From: an uncultured Lachnospiraceae bacterium
GTDB taxonomy: Bacteria; Bacillota; Clostridia; Lachnospirales; Lachnospiraceae
Assembly (NCBI GenBank): GCA_910586205.1
Contig: CAJUGD010000023.1
Span: 1-64,000 of the forward strand
DNA length: 64,000 nucleotides
Direction of reading: 5' to 3'
Below are positions 50,456 to 59,833 of this stretch, one piece after another; the first letter of the stretch is position 1; every line of letters starts with the position of its first letter. The translations under genes and the position numbers were made by a program. The notes under the pieces were generated by a model. It saw only the letters and a list, made by a program, of their open reading frames with translations, was not told where the DNA came from and made no database searches.

Positions 50456-51564
50456 TCTAGAGCCATTTTTTTAATCCCTAAATAGATAAAAATATGGGAC
50501 AAATAAAGCTGAAGCTGGTCTGGATTTTCAAGGGACACATCGGGCAGAGCAGCATAAAACTGTTTGTCCCGGAGTTCTTTTTTCATGACAGGCTCCCAAA
50601 TCGGGGCAAGCTGAGGGAGAAAAAGTCCGTGTTTTTTTGTGTAGCAGTTTTTAGCCGTGGCCTTTGTGCGGGCGGTTTTGTCAACATATTCGCCAATGCT
50701 CTTATGGACGGCAGTATCTTCGTATATTAAATAGTAGTAGTCTTTATAGTTAGGATAAAAGTGTTTTAAGGTTCCCTCAAGGAGTTCAATGGAGAGACAG
50801 AGCCGATTTTCTTCCATGGAGCAGTAAATGGGGGGAACATGAGTGTGAATGGAAACCGGTATCAGACAAGAGCTTTCGCAGGTCAGTTTCAGCAGTGAAG
50901 GGGAATGGGGGGCGGCAGCATGTTCTTTGCATATGTTTTGGGAGGTCAGGGAAAAGGCGCTGCATAAAAAATCCGGGTAGCTGAGGATGGACAGCAGACC
51001 GGGCATCCCTTTTAAGTCATCTTCATTGTGCAGAAGCAGAAGCTCTAAGAGGGATGAATCTAAGGAAGCCAGATATTGTTCATAAACCTGAATTAATTCT
51101 CCGCCAGAGTAAAGATCAGCCCGGGAGATGCCCAGAAAATGTTCGATGGATTTTTGCTTTAAGCTTTCTAAGCCCAGGAACTTTCCATAAGGCTTGATCT
51201 GGCGGTAAATATCAAGGCTTTTTATGGCGGTGAAGTCATAGGGAAGGTTATAGTGTTTACAGCGTTTTAAAAGATAGGGGATGTCAAAGGTATCTCCGTT
51301 AAAGTGAATAAGGGTGTGAAAGGAGTGCATAAAGGTAAAGAAGGACTGGAGAACTTGTTCTTCGGACGCAGCGGTGTCAGCAAACCATTGAATCAGGTTC
51401 CAGGAGTTGTCCTTTTGGTAGAGGCAGCCGATCAGATAAAGGCTGGAATATTCGCTGGAAAAGCCGGTGGTTTCTATGTCAAAGAAAAGAATGCCTTCCG
51501 GATCCCCTAAGCGTTCTATGGGGTAAGAGGCGGGAATGGTGAAATGTTTTTGTATGGTAATCAT
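50449..51564 (-). CDS. YprB-like ribonuclease H-fold exonuclease
   Basis: This 371-residue protein has the DEDDh exonuclease motifs: ILFFDIETTGFSSEYSSLYL (Exo I), THIH-type LIHFNGDTFDIPYLLKRC (Exo II) and LLLLHNEDDLKGM (Exo III). It matches the YprB/RNase H-like family of Firmicutes, whose substrate is not firmly known. AAAGGAG precedes ATG 51564 by six bases; the longer frame to 51615 is not needed. Confidence 0.87.
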   Translation of the reverse strand: MITIQKHFTIPASYPIERLGDPEGILFFDIETTGFSSEYSSLYLIGCLYQKDNSWNLIQWFADTAASEEQVLQSFFTFMHSFHTLIHFNGDTFDIPYLLKRCKHYNLPYDFTAIKSLDIYRQIKPYGKFLGLESLKQKSIEHFLGISRADLYSGGELIQVYEQYLASLDSSLLELLLLHNEDDLKGMPGLLSILSYPDFLCSAFSLTSQNICKEHAAAPHSPSLLKLTCESSCLIPVSIHTHVPPIYCSMEENRLCLSIELLEGTLKHFYPNYKDYYYLIYEDTAVHKSIGEYVDKTARTKATAKNCYTKKHGLFLPQLAPIWEPVMKKELRDKQFYAALPDVSLENPDQLQLYLSHIFIYLGIKKMALEN

Positions 51565-51650
51565 GACAGACTCCTTTTTTTCTTTCATGGGTTTGATGTG
51601 GAAAACTGTAGCCAATTATAACAGATTTTTGGTGTGATTGCCAGAGAGTC

Positions 51651-51679
51651 TTGCACTTACCAGTGTGATATGATATGAT
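51651..51679 (+). promoter_or_regulatory. Sigma-A promoter of ruvA
   Basis: TTGCAC (51651-51656) and TATGAT (51674-51679) are 17 bases apart, 63 bases before the ruvA start. No LexA box was noticed. Confidence 0.7.
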
Positions 51680-51742
51680 GTCCAAAGACAGTTTTTGGGA
51701 TAAACGGATGGGGATGGAAGATAAGCAGGAAGGAAGAAGATT

Positions 51743-52366
51743 GTGTTTTCTTATATAAAAGGGTTGCTGACAGAGGTTATGGAAGATAGGATTGTGGTGG
51801 AGACAGGGGGAGTCGGGTGGAATATCTATGTTCCTTTGTCCGTGCTGGACAGGCTGCCTGGAATCGGTCAGGAGCTAAAGGTGTATACGTCTTTTCAGGT
51901 GAGGGAAGATGCTATGACCTTGTATGGATTTTTAAGCAGGCAGGATCAGGAGATGTTTCGGCTGCTTTTAGGGGTAAATGGGGTGGGACCCAAGGCGGCT
52001 TTGGGCATTTTGTCTGTGATGAGGCCGGATGATCTTCGTATTGCAGTGATTTCTGAGGATGTGAAAGGAATTTCACGGGCTCCGGGCATTGGGGCAAAGA
52101 CAGCTAAAAGAGTGATTCTGGACTTGAAAGACAAGATTCGAATGGAGGATGTGCTTCCGGCAGGCAGGGAGGCAGAGGAAGGGATGCCTGGGGAGGATGC
52201 CTTTGGCGAAAGTGATGACGGGGCGGCTAAGGAGGCCATTCAGGCTTTGGTGGCATTGGGCTATTCTCTTTCAGAGGCCACAAAGGCAGTGCGGCAGGTG
52301 AAATCAAAAGAAGGCATGACAGCAGAGGCAATATTGAAGGCTTCGCTGAAATATCTTATTTCCTGA
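51743..52366 (+). CDS. ruvA: Holliday junction branch migration protein RuvA
   Basis: RuvA binds four-way junctions and loads RuvB. This 207-residue protein starts FSYIKGLLTEVMEDRIVVET, has two helix-hairpin-helix motifs (LLGVNGVGPKAALGILSVM and APGIGAKTAKRVILDLKDK) and a C-terminal RuvB-binding domain (EAIQALVALGYSLSEATKAV). The start is GTG 51743 after GGAAGGAAGAAG. ruvB follows beyond an inserted repeat; ruvC is not present, as in most Firmicutes. Confidence 0.96.
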   Translation: MFSYIKGLLTEVMEDRIVVETGGVGWNIYVPLSVLDRLPGIGQELKVYTSFQVREDAMTLYGFLSRQDQEMFRLLLGVNGVGPKAALGILSVMRPDDLRIAVISEDVKGISRAPGIGAKTAKRVILDLKDKIRMEDVLPAGREAEEGMPGEDAFGESDDGAAKEAIQALVALGYSLSEATKAVRQVKSKEGMTAEAILKASLKYLIS

Positions 52367-52412
52367 TAGAATTATCCTCCGAAACGGGTCTGCGTATTTG
52401 CTGCGCTGACCG

Positions 52413-52522
52413 CATGATAAGTAAACCTGCATGTGCCTTGGCATTTGGCACACCATCGCATATAAAAGCCTGGCGGGCACATGAGGCATATCTGAACTTG
52501 TGCCGCCCATTGGGCGGCGGAC
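52413..52522 (-). repeat. Dispersed structured repeat, copy B
   Basis: Inverted copy of the repeat at 41761-41862, lying between ruvA and ruvB. On the minus strand it contains a perfect hairpin GCCGCCC-AAT-GGGCGGC and a second stem GTGCC/GGCAC. It separates two genes that are normally adjacent. Confidence 0.75.
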
Positions 52523-52563
52523 TTTTAAAGTAAAAACGGGAACAGAAGCAGAGAGAGAGGAAC

Positions 52564-53562
52564 ATGGAGCGGAGAATTATCACAACAGAAGTGACAGAGG
52601 AAGATAAAGGAATAGAGCCGGGGCTGCGGCCTCAAAAGCTGGAGGAATATATTGGTCAGGAGAAGATCAAGGCAAATCTGAGGATTTATATGGATGCGGC
52701 CAAGGGACGGGGGGAGTCGCTGGATCATGTGCTGTTTTACGGCCCTCCGGGGTTGGGAAAGACTACTCTTTCAGGAATTATTGCCAATGAAATGGGAGTT
52801 CATATGAAGGTGACTTCAGGTCCTGCCATTGAAAAGCCCGGGGAGATGGCAGCGATCTTAAATAATCTTCAGGAGGGGGACGTGCTGTTTGTGGATGAGA
52901 TCCACCGTCTGAACAGGCAGGTGGAGGAGGTGCTGTACCCGGCTATGGAGGATTTTGCTATTGATATTATGCTGGGTAAAGAGTCTTCCGCCAGATCGAT
53001 CCGTCTGGATCTGCCGCATTTTACTTTGGTGGGCGCCACCACCAGGGCAGGGCTTTTGACGGCTCCTCTCAGGGATCGGTTCGGGGTAGTGCAGAAGCTG
53101 GAGTTTTATACGGCTGAGGAGCTTTCTGTGATTGTGACGCGCTCGGCAGGGGTGCTGGGAGTGGAGATCGATGAAGCCGGGGCAGATGAGATCGCCCGCC
53201 GGTCAAGGGGTACGCCCCGACTTGCCAACCGTCTTTTAAAACGGGTGCGGGATTTTGCACAGGTAAAATATCATGGGGCGATTACAAAAGAGGTGGCAGA
53301 TTTTGCTCTGGATATCCTGGATGTGGATAAGGTTGGGCTGGATCACAATGACAGGAGTATTTTGCTGACGATTATAGAAAAGTTTGATGGAGGACCCGTG
53401 GGGCTTGACACTCTGGCTGCAGCTTTGGGAGAGGATGCAGGGACTCTGGAGGATGTGTATGAGCCGTATCTTTTGATGAACGGCTTTTTGAACCGGACGC
53501 CCAGAGGAAGAATGGCAACCCGGCATGCATATCGGCATCTGGACTTGCCGTATATTGGGTAG
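52564..53562 (+). CDS. ruvB: Holliday junction helicase RuvB
   Basis: This 332-residue AAA+ motor drives branch migration. It has Walker A FYGPPGLGKTTLSGIIANEM, Walker B VLFVDEIHRLNRQVEEVLYP, sensor LVGATTRAGLLTAPLRDRFG and a C-terminal winged helix ending GRMATRHAYRHLDL. AGAGAGGAAC precedes ATG 52564. Length is normal. Confidence 0.97.
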   Translation: MERRIITTEVTEEDKGIEPGLRPQKLEEYIGQEKIKANLRIYMDAAKGRGESLDHVLFYGPPGLGKTTLSGIIANEMGVHMKVTSGPAIEKPGEMAAILNNLQEGDVLFVDEIHRLNRQVEEVLYPAMEDFAIDIMLGKESSARSIRLDLPHFTLVGATTRAGLLTAPLRDRFGVVQKLEFYTAEELSVIVTRSAGVLGVEIDEAGADEIARRSRGTPRLANRLLKRVRDFAQVKYHGAITKEVADFALDILDVDKVGLDHNDRSILLTIIEKFDGGPVGLDTLAAALGEDAGTLEDVYEPYLLMNGFLNRTPRGRMATRHAYRHLDLPYIG

Positions 53563-53600
53563 CGCGACATAAGAAAAATGAAAAATCAGGAGTAAACAGC

Positions 53601-54047
53601 ATGAGTCAGAAAAACCAGATGGAAGTTTTGATTGATGGGAAAATATACAAATTAAGCGGAGCCGAGGAGGAGATGTATCTTCAGAGGGTAGCTGCTTATT
53701 TAAACGGTAAAATAGGGAAGCTGCGGGAGGGGGAAGGATTTTCCCGGCTGAGTACAGACTATCAGGCTGTGCTGCTTCAGCTTAATATTGCGGATGATTA
53801 TTTTAAGGAGGAGGAGAGGGCCAAAAAGCTGGAGGAGAAAAATTCTGATTTAGAGAAGCAGATTTATAGCTTAAAGCATGATCTGGTTCGTCTGCAGATG
53901 GAGCTGGAGGCAGCAAGGAGCGGGCCGGAAGGCAGTCAGGAGGAGCAAAAGAAGACGGAGAAGGAAAAGAGCGCTTCAGAGACAACAAAGTCAGGTACAG
54001 AGCGGAAGCGGGGCGGAAGCGGGTCACGGTCCATTCCCAAATTATAG
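53601..54047 (+). CDS. zapA: Cell division protein ZapA
   Basis: ZapA bundles FtsZ filaments. This 148-residue protein has the ZapA head (EVLIDGKIYKLSGAEEEMYL QR region) and a coiled coil (AKKLEEKNSDLEKQIYSLKH), followed by a polar, lysine-rich tail longer than in Bacillus. It lies 38 bases after ruvB, close to division genes ftsW/pbp downstream. Confidence 0.85.
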   Translation: MSQKNQMEVLIDGKIYKLSGAEEEMYLQRVAAYLNGKIGKLREGEGFSRLSTDYQAVLLQLNIADDYFKEEERAKKLEEKNSDLEKQIYSLKHDLVRLQMELEAARSGPEGSQEEQKKTEKEKSASETTKSGTERKRGGSGSRSIPKL

Positions 54048-54062
54048 GAAACAGCGCAGCCA

Positions 54063-56264
54063 ATGACAAATGAAAGGAAAAACAAATTGAGACGTGATGT
54101 GGAGATTCTTGCGCCGGCTGGCTCCATGGAGAGTATGACTGCTGCCATTTGTGCAGGGGCAGATGCAGTTTATATGGGCGGAAGCCGGTTCGGGGCACGT
54201 GCTTATGCAGAAAATCCAGAGGAGGACGGTTTTTTAAAGGCCATTGATTATGCTCATCTACATGGGTGCAAATTGTATATGACTACCAATACCTTGGTAA
54301 AAGAGCGGGAAATGGAGGCATTTCTCGATTTTCTCATGCCTTATTATGAGCAGGGGTTAGACGGGGCTATTGTACAGGATTTGGGAGTATTGTCCATGAT
54401 TCGGGAGTATTTTCCTGAGCTTCCCATTCATGTCAGTACTCAGATGACGGTAACGGGTTATCGGATGGCAGGGATGATGAAGGAGCTGGGAGCCGTGCGG
54501 GTGGTGACGGCCAGAGAGCTTTCTTTAGAGGAAATGAAGGAGATAAAAACGCAGGCAGATATAGAGATAGAGAGCTTTGTTCATGGGGCTCTCTGTTATT
54601 GTTATTCGGGACAGTGTCTTATGAGCAGCTTGATCGGAGGGAGAAGCGGCAACCGGGGGCGGTGTGCCCAGCCTTGCCGGCTTCCTTACAGGGCGGGGCA
54701 GATGAAAGACGCCTATCTTTTGAACCTGAAGGATTTGTGCGTGCTGGATATTTTGCCGGATATTCTGGAAGCAGGTGTGTATTCTTTAAAGATCGAGGGC
54801 AGGATGAAAAGCCCTCGGTACACGGCCGGGGTCGTCAGCGTGTACCGGAAATATGTGGACCGCTATCTGGAGTACGGCCGGGAAGGCTATGGGGTGGAGG
54901 ACAAGGACAGGAAGATGCTTTTGGAGCTGTTTGATCGGGGAGGATTTACAGAAGGATATTACCAAAAGCATAACGGAAAGGATATGATTGCATTGGGGGA
55001 AAAGCCTGGGATCCGGCGTGTGGATTCGGGGCTGTTTGAGTATTTGGATCGGGAGTTTGTGGAGAAGAAGAAAAAGGAGCCGGTGCGGGGAAAGATTCTG
55101 GTCCGTGAGGGAGAGCCGGCCAGGTTTTTTGTGGAGATGGGGGATGGGGACTGCAGGGTACAGGCCAGTGTGACGGGAGCTGTGGTGCAGACAGCGAAGA
55201 ACCAGCCTGTGACAAAGGAGAGGCTGCTTAAACAGATGAATAAGACGGGAGATTCTCCTTTTTACTTTCAGGAGCTGGAGGCAGAGGTTTGGGGAAATTG
55301 TTTTCTGCCTGTGCAGGATTGGAACGGACTCAGAAGGCGCGGCTTGGAGGTTTTGGAGCAGGAGATCTTAAAACCGTACCGCCGGAAAGGGATTGTGCGG
55401 GAAAAGGCAGAGACAAAAGGAAAAATAGAAAAAAAGGCGGATGAGAATGGCAGGATGCGCTTTCATGTTTCCTTAGAAGAACCGGACGGGCTTATGACAG
55501 TGCTTGCCTGTAAAGATGTGGACCAGGTTTATCTGGATAGCTGCGGATTTGAGGCGGATAGCTGGAGAGAGGCAGCAGATGCATGCCATAAGGCAGAAAA
55601 ACAGTGTGCACTGATTATGCCGCATATTTTCCGTAAAAATGCTCAACAATATTTCAAAAACCATATGCAAAAGCTTAAGGAGGCCAGGTTTGATGAGGTG
55701 ATCGTGCGTTCTTTGGAGCAGGTGGGATTTTTGAAGGAGCAGGGTGTGGATTTGCCGATGGTTTTTGACGCCAATCTTTACGGAATGAACCAAAGGGCAT
55801 GCAGAGTCATGGAAAAAATGGGGGCAGCCAGGCTTACTCTGCCTTTCGAGTTAAATGAACGGGAGCTTTTGGAGCTGGGGTGTGAAGGGAAAGAATTGGT
55901 GGCTTATGGTTATCTGCCTGCCATGGTTTCGGCTCAATGTGTGCAGAAGACTGTGAAAGGGTGCAGCAGGCGGCCGGGGGTAATGACAATGAGGGACAGG
56001 ACCGGAAAACAGATTCCAGTAAAGAATCACTGCCGGTTTTGCTATAATGTTGTGTATAACCCGGCGCCCTTATGTCTTTGGGGGCTTAGAGATCAGGTCA
56101 GAAGGCTGAAGGTTTCGGTGCTGAGGCTTTCTTTTACGATGGAAACGCCGGGACAGATAAAAAAAGTGCTTAAAGGGTATGGAGATCATTTTTTGAGAGA
56201 ACAGGAGGGAATCATGCCATGTAAGGACTTTACCAGAGGACACTTTAAGCGGGGGGTGGAGTAG
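54063..56264 (+). CDS. U32 family peptidase (RlhA/TrhP-like)
   Basis: This 733-residue protein has the U32 domain (EILAPAGSMESMTAAICAGA) with the Cys cluster region SFVHGALCYCYSGQCLMSSL followed by RGRCAQPCRLPY, and a C-terminal collagenase-like extension with another Cys-containing part (KNHCRFCYNVVYNP). U32 proteins RlhA and TrhP take part in RNA hydroxylation in E. coli; others were called collagenases. The long form here is the usual clostridial type. Its start codon follows zapA by 15 bases and the ftsW-like gene begins eight bases after its stop, so they form an operon. Confidence 0.88.
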   Translation: MTNERKNKLRRDVEILAPAGSMESMTAAICAGADAVYMGGSRFGARAYAENPEEDGFLKAIDYAHLHGCKLYMTTNTLVKEREMEAFLDFLMPYYEQGLDGAIVQDLGVLSMIREYFPELPIHVSTQMTVTGYRMAGMMKELGAVRVVTARELSLEEMKEIKTQADIEIESFVHGALCYCYSGQCLMSSLIGGRSGNRGRCAQPCRLPYRAGQMKDAYLLNLKDLCVLDILPDILEAGVYSLKIEGRMKSPRYTAGVVSVYRKYVDRYLEYGREGYGVEDKDRKMLLELFDRGGFTEGYYQKHNGKDMIALGEKPGIRRVDSGLFEYLDREFVEKKKKEPVRGKILVREGEPARFFVEMGDGDCRVQASVTGAVVQTAKNQPVTKERLLKQMNKTGDSPFYFQELEAEVWGNCFLPVQDWNGLRRRGLEVLEQEILKPYRRKGIVREKAETKGKIEKKADENGRMRFHVSLEEPDGLMTVLACKDVDQVYLDSCGFEADSWREAADACHKAEKQCALIMPHIFRKNAQQYFKNHMQKLKEARFDEVIVRSLEQVGFLKEQGVDLPMVFDANLYGMNQRACRVMEKMGAARLTLPFELNERELLELGCEGKELVAYGYLPAMVSAQCVQKTVKGCSRRPGVMTMRDRTGKQIPVKNHCRFCYNVVYNPAPLCLWGLRDQVRRLKVSVLRLSFTMETPGQIKKVLKGYGDHFLREQEGIMPCKDFTRGHFKRGVE

Positions 56265-56272
56265 GACGTTTT

Positions 56273-57586
56273 ATGATTAATGTAATTATCGAAGTGTCAA
56301 AGTATCTGATGATATTTTTGATGGCTTTATATACGTATTGGAATTTTAGTTATTTCCGGTTTCGGGACGAGTGGGGGCAGGTTCGGGTGTGCAGAAAGCA
56401 GAATGCAGCCATGTTTGTGATGCATTTTGTGGCATATCTGATTTTGTATCTGAAGTCAGAGGATGAGAGGATCGTGCTTTTTTATCTGGCTCAGGTAGTA
56501 TTTTTCGGGGCTTACATTGGGCTGTATCAGTTTTTTTACCGGAATCTGACCAGGATCCTGGTGAATAACATGTGTATGCTTCTGTGTGTGGGATTCATTA
56601 TGCTGACCAGGATTTCCTTTGACAAGGCTGTCAGGCAGTTTGTCATTGTGGCAGCGGCAGCCCTGATCACATGGATCATTCCCTTTATTATGGATCGGGT
56701 GTGGGAGCTTTCCCAGATTCCCTGGGTGTATGGGGGATTGGGCTTAGGGCTTTTGATTGTAGTGTGGATGATCGGCAACAACAGCTTCGGCGCTCAGCTT
56801 TCTCTTAGCATAGGCGGATTTTCCCTGCAGCCGTCGGAGTTTGTGAAGATCAGCTTTGTGTTTTTTGTGGCGGCTGTGTTTTACCGTTCTACGGATTTTG
56901 TCACTGTGGCAGTGACTACAGCGGCAGCGGCGGCCCATGTGCTGGTGTTGGTGCTGTCAAAAGATTTAGGCAGTGCATTGCTGTTTTTTGTGACCTACCT
57001 TGCTATGCTTTTTGCGGCTACAAGTAATTGGCTTTATCTTCTTTCAGGGATAGTAAGCGGCTGTGGGGCTTCTGTCCTGGCTTATGGATTGTTTGCCCAT
57101 GTAAGGGTCCGGGTGGAAGCGTGGAGGAATCCATGGGCTGATATTGATAACCGGGGGTATCAGATCACCCAGTCTCTGTTTGCTATCGGTACAGGGGGAT
57201 GGTTTGGCATGGGACTTTATCAGGGAATGCCCTACAAGATCCCGGTGGTGGAGAAGGACTTTGTGTTTGCAGCCATTTCCGAGGAAATGGGAGGGATTTT
57301 TGCCCTGTGTGTACTGCTGATCTGTCTGGGATGTTTTCTTCAGTTTATGATGGTTGCAGTGCGGATGGATGCGGTTTTTTATAAACTAATTGCTTTTGGG
57401 CTGGGGATGGAGTATCTGGTTCAGGTGTTTCTGACTGTGGGAGGGGTGATTAAGTTTATTCCGTCTACCGGGGTGACTTTGCCCCTGGTTAGTTATGGGG
57501 GAAGTTCCGTACTCAGTACGTTTCTTGTTTTCGGGGTGATTCAGGGGCTGTATATTCTGAAGATGAATGACAGTGAGGAGATGTGA
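56273..57586 (+). CDS. FtsW/RodA/SpoVE family glycosyltransferase
   Basis: This 437-residue SEDS protein has about ten to twelve membrane segments. Family motifs are SIGGFSLQPSEFVKISFVFF, LSKDLGSALLFFVTYLAMLF and, near the end, VIKFIPSTGVTLPLVSYGGS. SEDS proteins polymerise lipid II with a partner class B penicillin-binding protein, here the next gene, which overlaps or adjoins its stop. The role could be in division, elongation or sporulation. The N-terminus has an extra region with two more hydrophobic segments than minimal FtsW. Confidence 0.9.
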   Translation: MINVIIEVSKYLMIFLMALYTYWNFSYFRFRDEWGQVRVCRKQNAAMFVMHFVAYLILYLKSEDERIVLFYLAQVVFFGAYIGLYQFFYRNLTRILVNNMCMLLCVGFIMLTRISFDKAVRQFVIVAAAALITWIIPFIMDRVWELSQIPWVYGGLGLGLLIVVWMIGNNSFGAQLSLSIGGFSLQPSEFVKISFVFFVAAVFYRSTDFVTVAVTTAAAAAHVLVLVLSKDLGSALLFFVTYLAMLFAATSNWLYLLSGIVSGCGASVLAYGLFAHVRVRVEAWRNPWADIDNRGYQITQSLFAIGTGGWFGMGLYQGMPYKIPVVEKDFVFAAISEEMGGIFALCVLLICLGCFLQFMMVAVRMDAVFYKLIAFGLGMEYLVQVFLTVGGVIKFIPSTGVTLPLVSYGGSSVLSTFLVFGVIQGLYILKMNDSEEM

Positions 57587-57609
57587 TTGGTTATGGAGGG
57601 CAGGAAATT

Positions 57610-59049
57610 ATGAAGAAAGCAGTGCCCAATCCCAATGCAAACAGGAGTATTTTGTTTGTCACCTATTTGATGGCAGGGTTGTTTGTGTGCATGATGGGAT
57701 ATTTTGGATATTTTCTCCAGAGCCGGAGTGAAAATGTGATCAATAATTCCTATAATTCCCGGTTGGACCGTTTTGCGGATCGGATCGTTCGAGGGGAGCT
57801 TTTGAGCAGTGACGGGCGTGTGCTGGCCCGGACTGAGGAGGGGGAGGATGGACAGGAGAGAAGGGTGTATACCTATGGCAGTCTGTTTGCCCATGTAATA
57901 GGGTATTCGGATCACGGAAAGACCGGTCTGGAGGCTTTGGCTAACTTTTATCTGCTGTCTTCTCATATGAATCTGGCGGAGCAGACCATCAATGAGCTGT
58001 CAGGGGTAAAAAATAAGGGGGATCATGTGATTACTACCCTGAATATTGAGCTGCAGGAGACAGCTGCAGCAGCCTTAGGAGACCGGCGGGGGGCTGTGCT
58101 GGCCATGGAGCCGGACACAGGCAAGATCTTAGCTCTGGTGTCCAATCCTGGTTATGATCCGAATACACTGGCACAGGATTGGGACAGGCTGATCTCTGAG
58201 GAGAATAAGGAGGCCCAGCTTTTGAACCGGGGAACACAAGGACTGTATCCGCCTGGATCTACCTTTAAAATTCTTACTATGCTGGAATATGTGCGGGAGC
58301 ATCCTGCGGATTGGCAGGAGTTTACCTTTGACTGTGACGGAGCATATGAGACAGGGGAATATACGATTTCCTGCTTTCACGGCAATGCCCATGGACATCA
58401 GAATATAACCCAGGCTTTTGCCAATTCCTGCAATGGGGCATTTGCCGCCTTGGGGCAGGAGCTTGATTTAAAGGAAATGAATGCCTTGGCTAAGCAGCTT
58501 TTATTTAACGGAGATCTGCCTTTGGCTCTGGCTTACAGCAAAAGTTCTTTTACCATGAACGAAGGGGCGGATACATGGGAAATCCTGCAGACTTCCATCG
58601 GGCAGGGGAATACTCAGATGACGCCGATACACAATGCCATGATCACAGCAGCTATTGCCAACGGCGGTGTGCTGATGAAGCCCTATCTTATAGAAAGAGT
58701 GGAGAGCGCTGTGGGGGAGGAGATCAAAAGGTTTCTCCCGGAATCAGCAGGAAGCCTTATGACGGCAGAGGAGGCAGAGGTGATGGCAGGGCTTATGAGG
58801 CAGGTGGTGACAGAGGGAACCGGTTCGGCTGTGCGGACGGATGCCTATACAGCGGCGGGAAAGACCGGATCGGCTGAGTTTGAGACAGGGAAAGAGACTC
58901 ATGCCTGGTTTACAGGGTTTGCTCCGGCAGAAAATCCCAAGATTGTGGTGACGGTTGTGGTGGAGGAATCAGGTTCCGGCGGACAAGTAGCAGGGCCGGT
59001 GGCAAGGAGTGTGCTGGATGCCTATTTTGCCGGGGCAGGAGGAGATTAG
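57610..59049 (+). CDS. Class B penicillin-binding protein (transpeptidase)
   Basis: This 479-residue, membrane-anchored transpeptidase crosslinks peptidoglycan. It has an N-terminal anchor (RSILFVTYLMAGLFVCMMGY), a short dimerisation domain, and the active-site motifs GSTFK (SxxK), SCN (in ANSCNGAFAALG) and KTG (in GKTGSAEF). It is small for class B and resembles PbpA-type proteins paired with RodA/FtsW. ATG 57610 after GGCAGGA is preferred to the GTG overlapping the upstream stop. It ends the division/cell-wall operon. Confidence 0.92.
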   Translation: MKKAVPNPNANRSILFVTYLMAGLFVCMMGYFGYFLQSRSENVINNSYNSRLDRFADRIVRGELLSSDGRVLARTEEGEDGQERRVYTYGSLFAHVIGYSDHGKTGLEALANFYLLSSHMNLAEQTINELSGVKNKGDHVITTLNIELQETAAAALGDRRGAVLAMEPDTGKILALVSNPGYDPNTLAQDWDRLISEENKEAQLLNRGTQGLYPPGSTFKILTMLEYVREHPADWQEFTFDCDGAYETGEYTISCFHGNAHGHQNITQAFANSCNGAFAALGQELDLKEMNALAKQLLFNGDLPLALAYSKSSFTMNEGADTWEILQTSIGQGNTQMTPIHNAMITAAIANGGVLMKPYLIERVESAVGEEIKRFLPESAGSLMTAEEAEVMAGLMRQVVTEGTGSAVRTDAYTAAGKTGSAEFETGKETHAWFTGFAPAENPKIVVTVVVEESGSGGQVAGPVARSVLDAYFAGAGGD

Positions 59050-59141
59050 AGCGTGTCTGAAAATTTATTCCCGCCATTGCACGTCCCGCTTTGCGGTATA
59101 TTTGGCGGAAAGCTAGAATAGAAGTTCTCTGGAATTTTGTC

Positions 59142-59170
59142 TTGCATATCCCTTAAAAACGCGGTATACT
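59142..59170 (+). promoter_or_regulatory. Sigma-A-like promoter of the Nudix gene
   Basis: TTGCAT (59142-59147) and TATACT (59165-59170) are 17 bases apart. Upstream at about 59079-59110 CCCGCCA and TGGCGG could form a hairpin that may end the PBP transcript, without a T-run. Confidence 0.65.
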
Positions 59171-59247
59171 TAAACCAGTCTTGTGACACACCATGGCAGT
59201 ATATAGAAATAATCTTTTTTCATACTGCTGATACAGGAGGGATTGCA

Positions 59248-59700
59248 ATGATTGAGGCAACGAGCTGTGGAGGTGTGGTTATATTTCGGGGCAAGATCCT
59301 GGTTTTGTACAAGAATTATAAGAACAAGTATGAAGGCTGGGTGTTGCCTAAGGGAACTGTAGAAGCAGGAGAGGAATATAAGGAAACGGCGCTTCGGGAA
59401 GTAAAGGAGGAAACCGGTGTCAGTGCCTCCATCATCAAGTATATCGGGAAAAGTTCTTATTCCTTCACGACTCCTCATGACCTGGTGGAGAAGGATGTGC
59501 ATTGGTATCTGATGATGGCTGACAGCTATTACAGCAAACCACAACGGGAGGAACATTTTATGGATTCGGGTTACTATAAGTTTTACGAGGCTTATCATCT
59601 GCTGAAGTTTTCCAATGAGAAGCAGATTTTGGAGAAGGCTTATAATGAATACCTGGATTTGAAGAAAGCGAACCTCTGGGGCAGCAAAAAGTATTTTTGA
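59248..59700 (+). CDS. Nudix hydrolase
   Basis: This 150-residue protein carries a full Nudix box, GTVEAGEEYKETALREVKEE followed by TGV, and hydrolyses a nucleoside diphosphate linked to another group; the substrate is unknown. The start is ATG 59248 after CAGGAGGG; the frame upstream to 59137 overlaps the promoter and is not coding. A strong terminator follows directly. Confidence 0.88.
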   Translation: MIEATSCGGVVIFRGKILVLYKNYKNKYEGWVLPKGTVEAGEEYKETALREVKEETGVSASIIKYIGKSSYSFTTPHDLVEKDVHWYLMMADSYYSKPQREEHFMDSGYYKFYEAYHLLKFSNEKQILEKAYNEYLDLKKANLWGSKKYF

Positions 59701-59720
59701 GAACCGTATGAAATGGATAA

Positions 59721-59760
59721 AATTCGGGGACACTTGGTAGGGGTGTTCCCGAATTTTTTT
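59721..59760 (+). terminator. Terminator after the Nudix gene
   Basis: AATTCGGGGACAC (59721-59733) pairs with GGTGTTCCCGAATT (59741-59754), followed by a run of T. Confidence 0.9.
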
Positions 59761-59833
59761 GCTGTAGGGTGCGCCCTATAAGGCAAAATCCTTTCAATAC
59801 ATGGACATCAAAGGAGAAAGCGAGGCAGGAGCA

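Noticed and set aside
52356..52583. 75-codon minus-strand frame between ruvA and ruvB
   Set aside because: It translates repeat copy B and overlaps the ruvB start. Protein similarity to the other copy reflects the DNA repeat.
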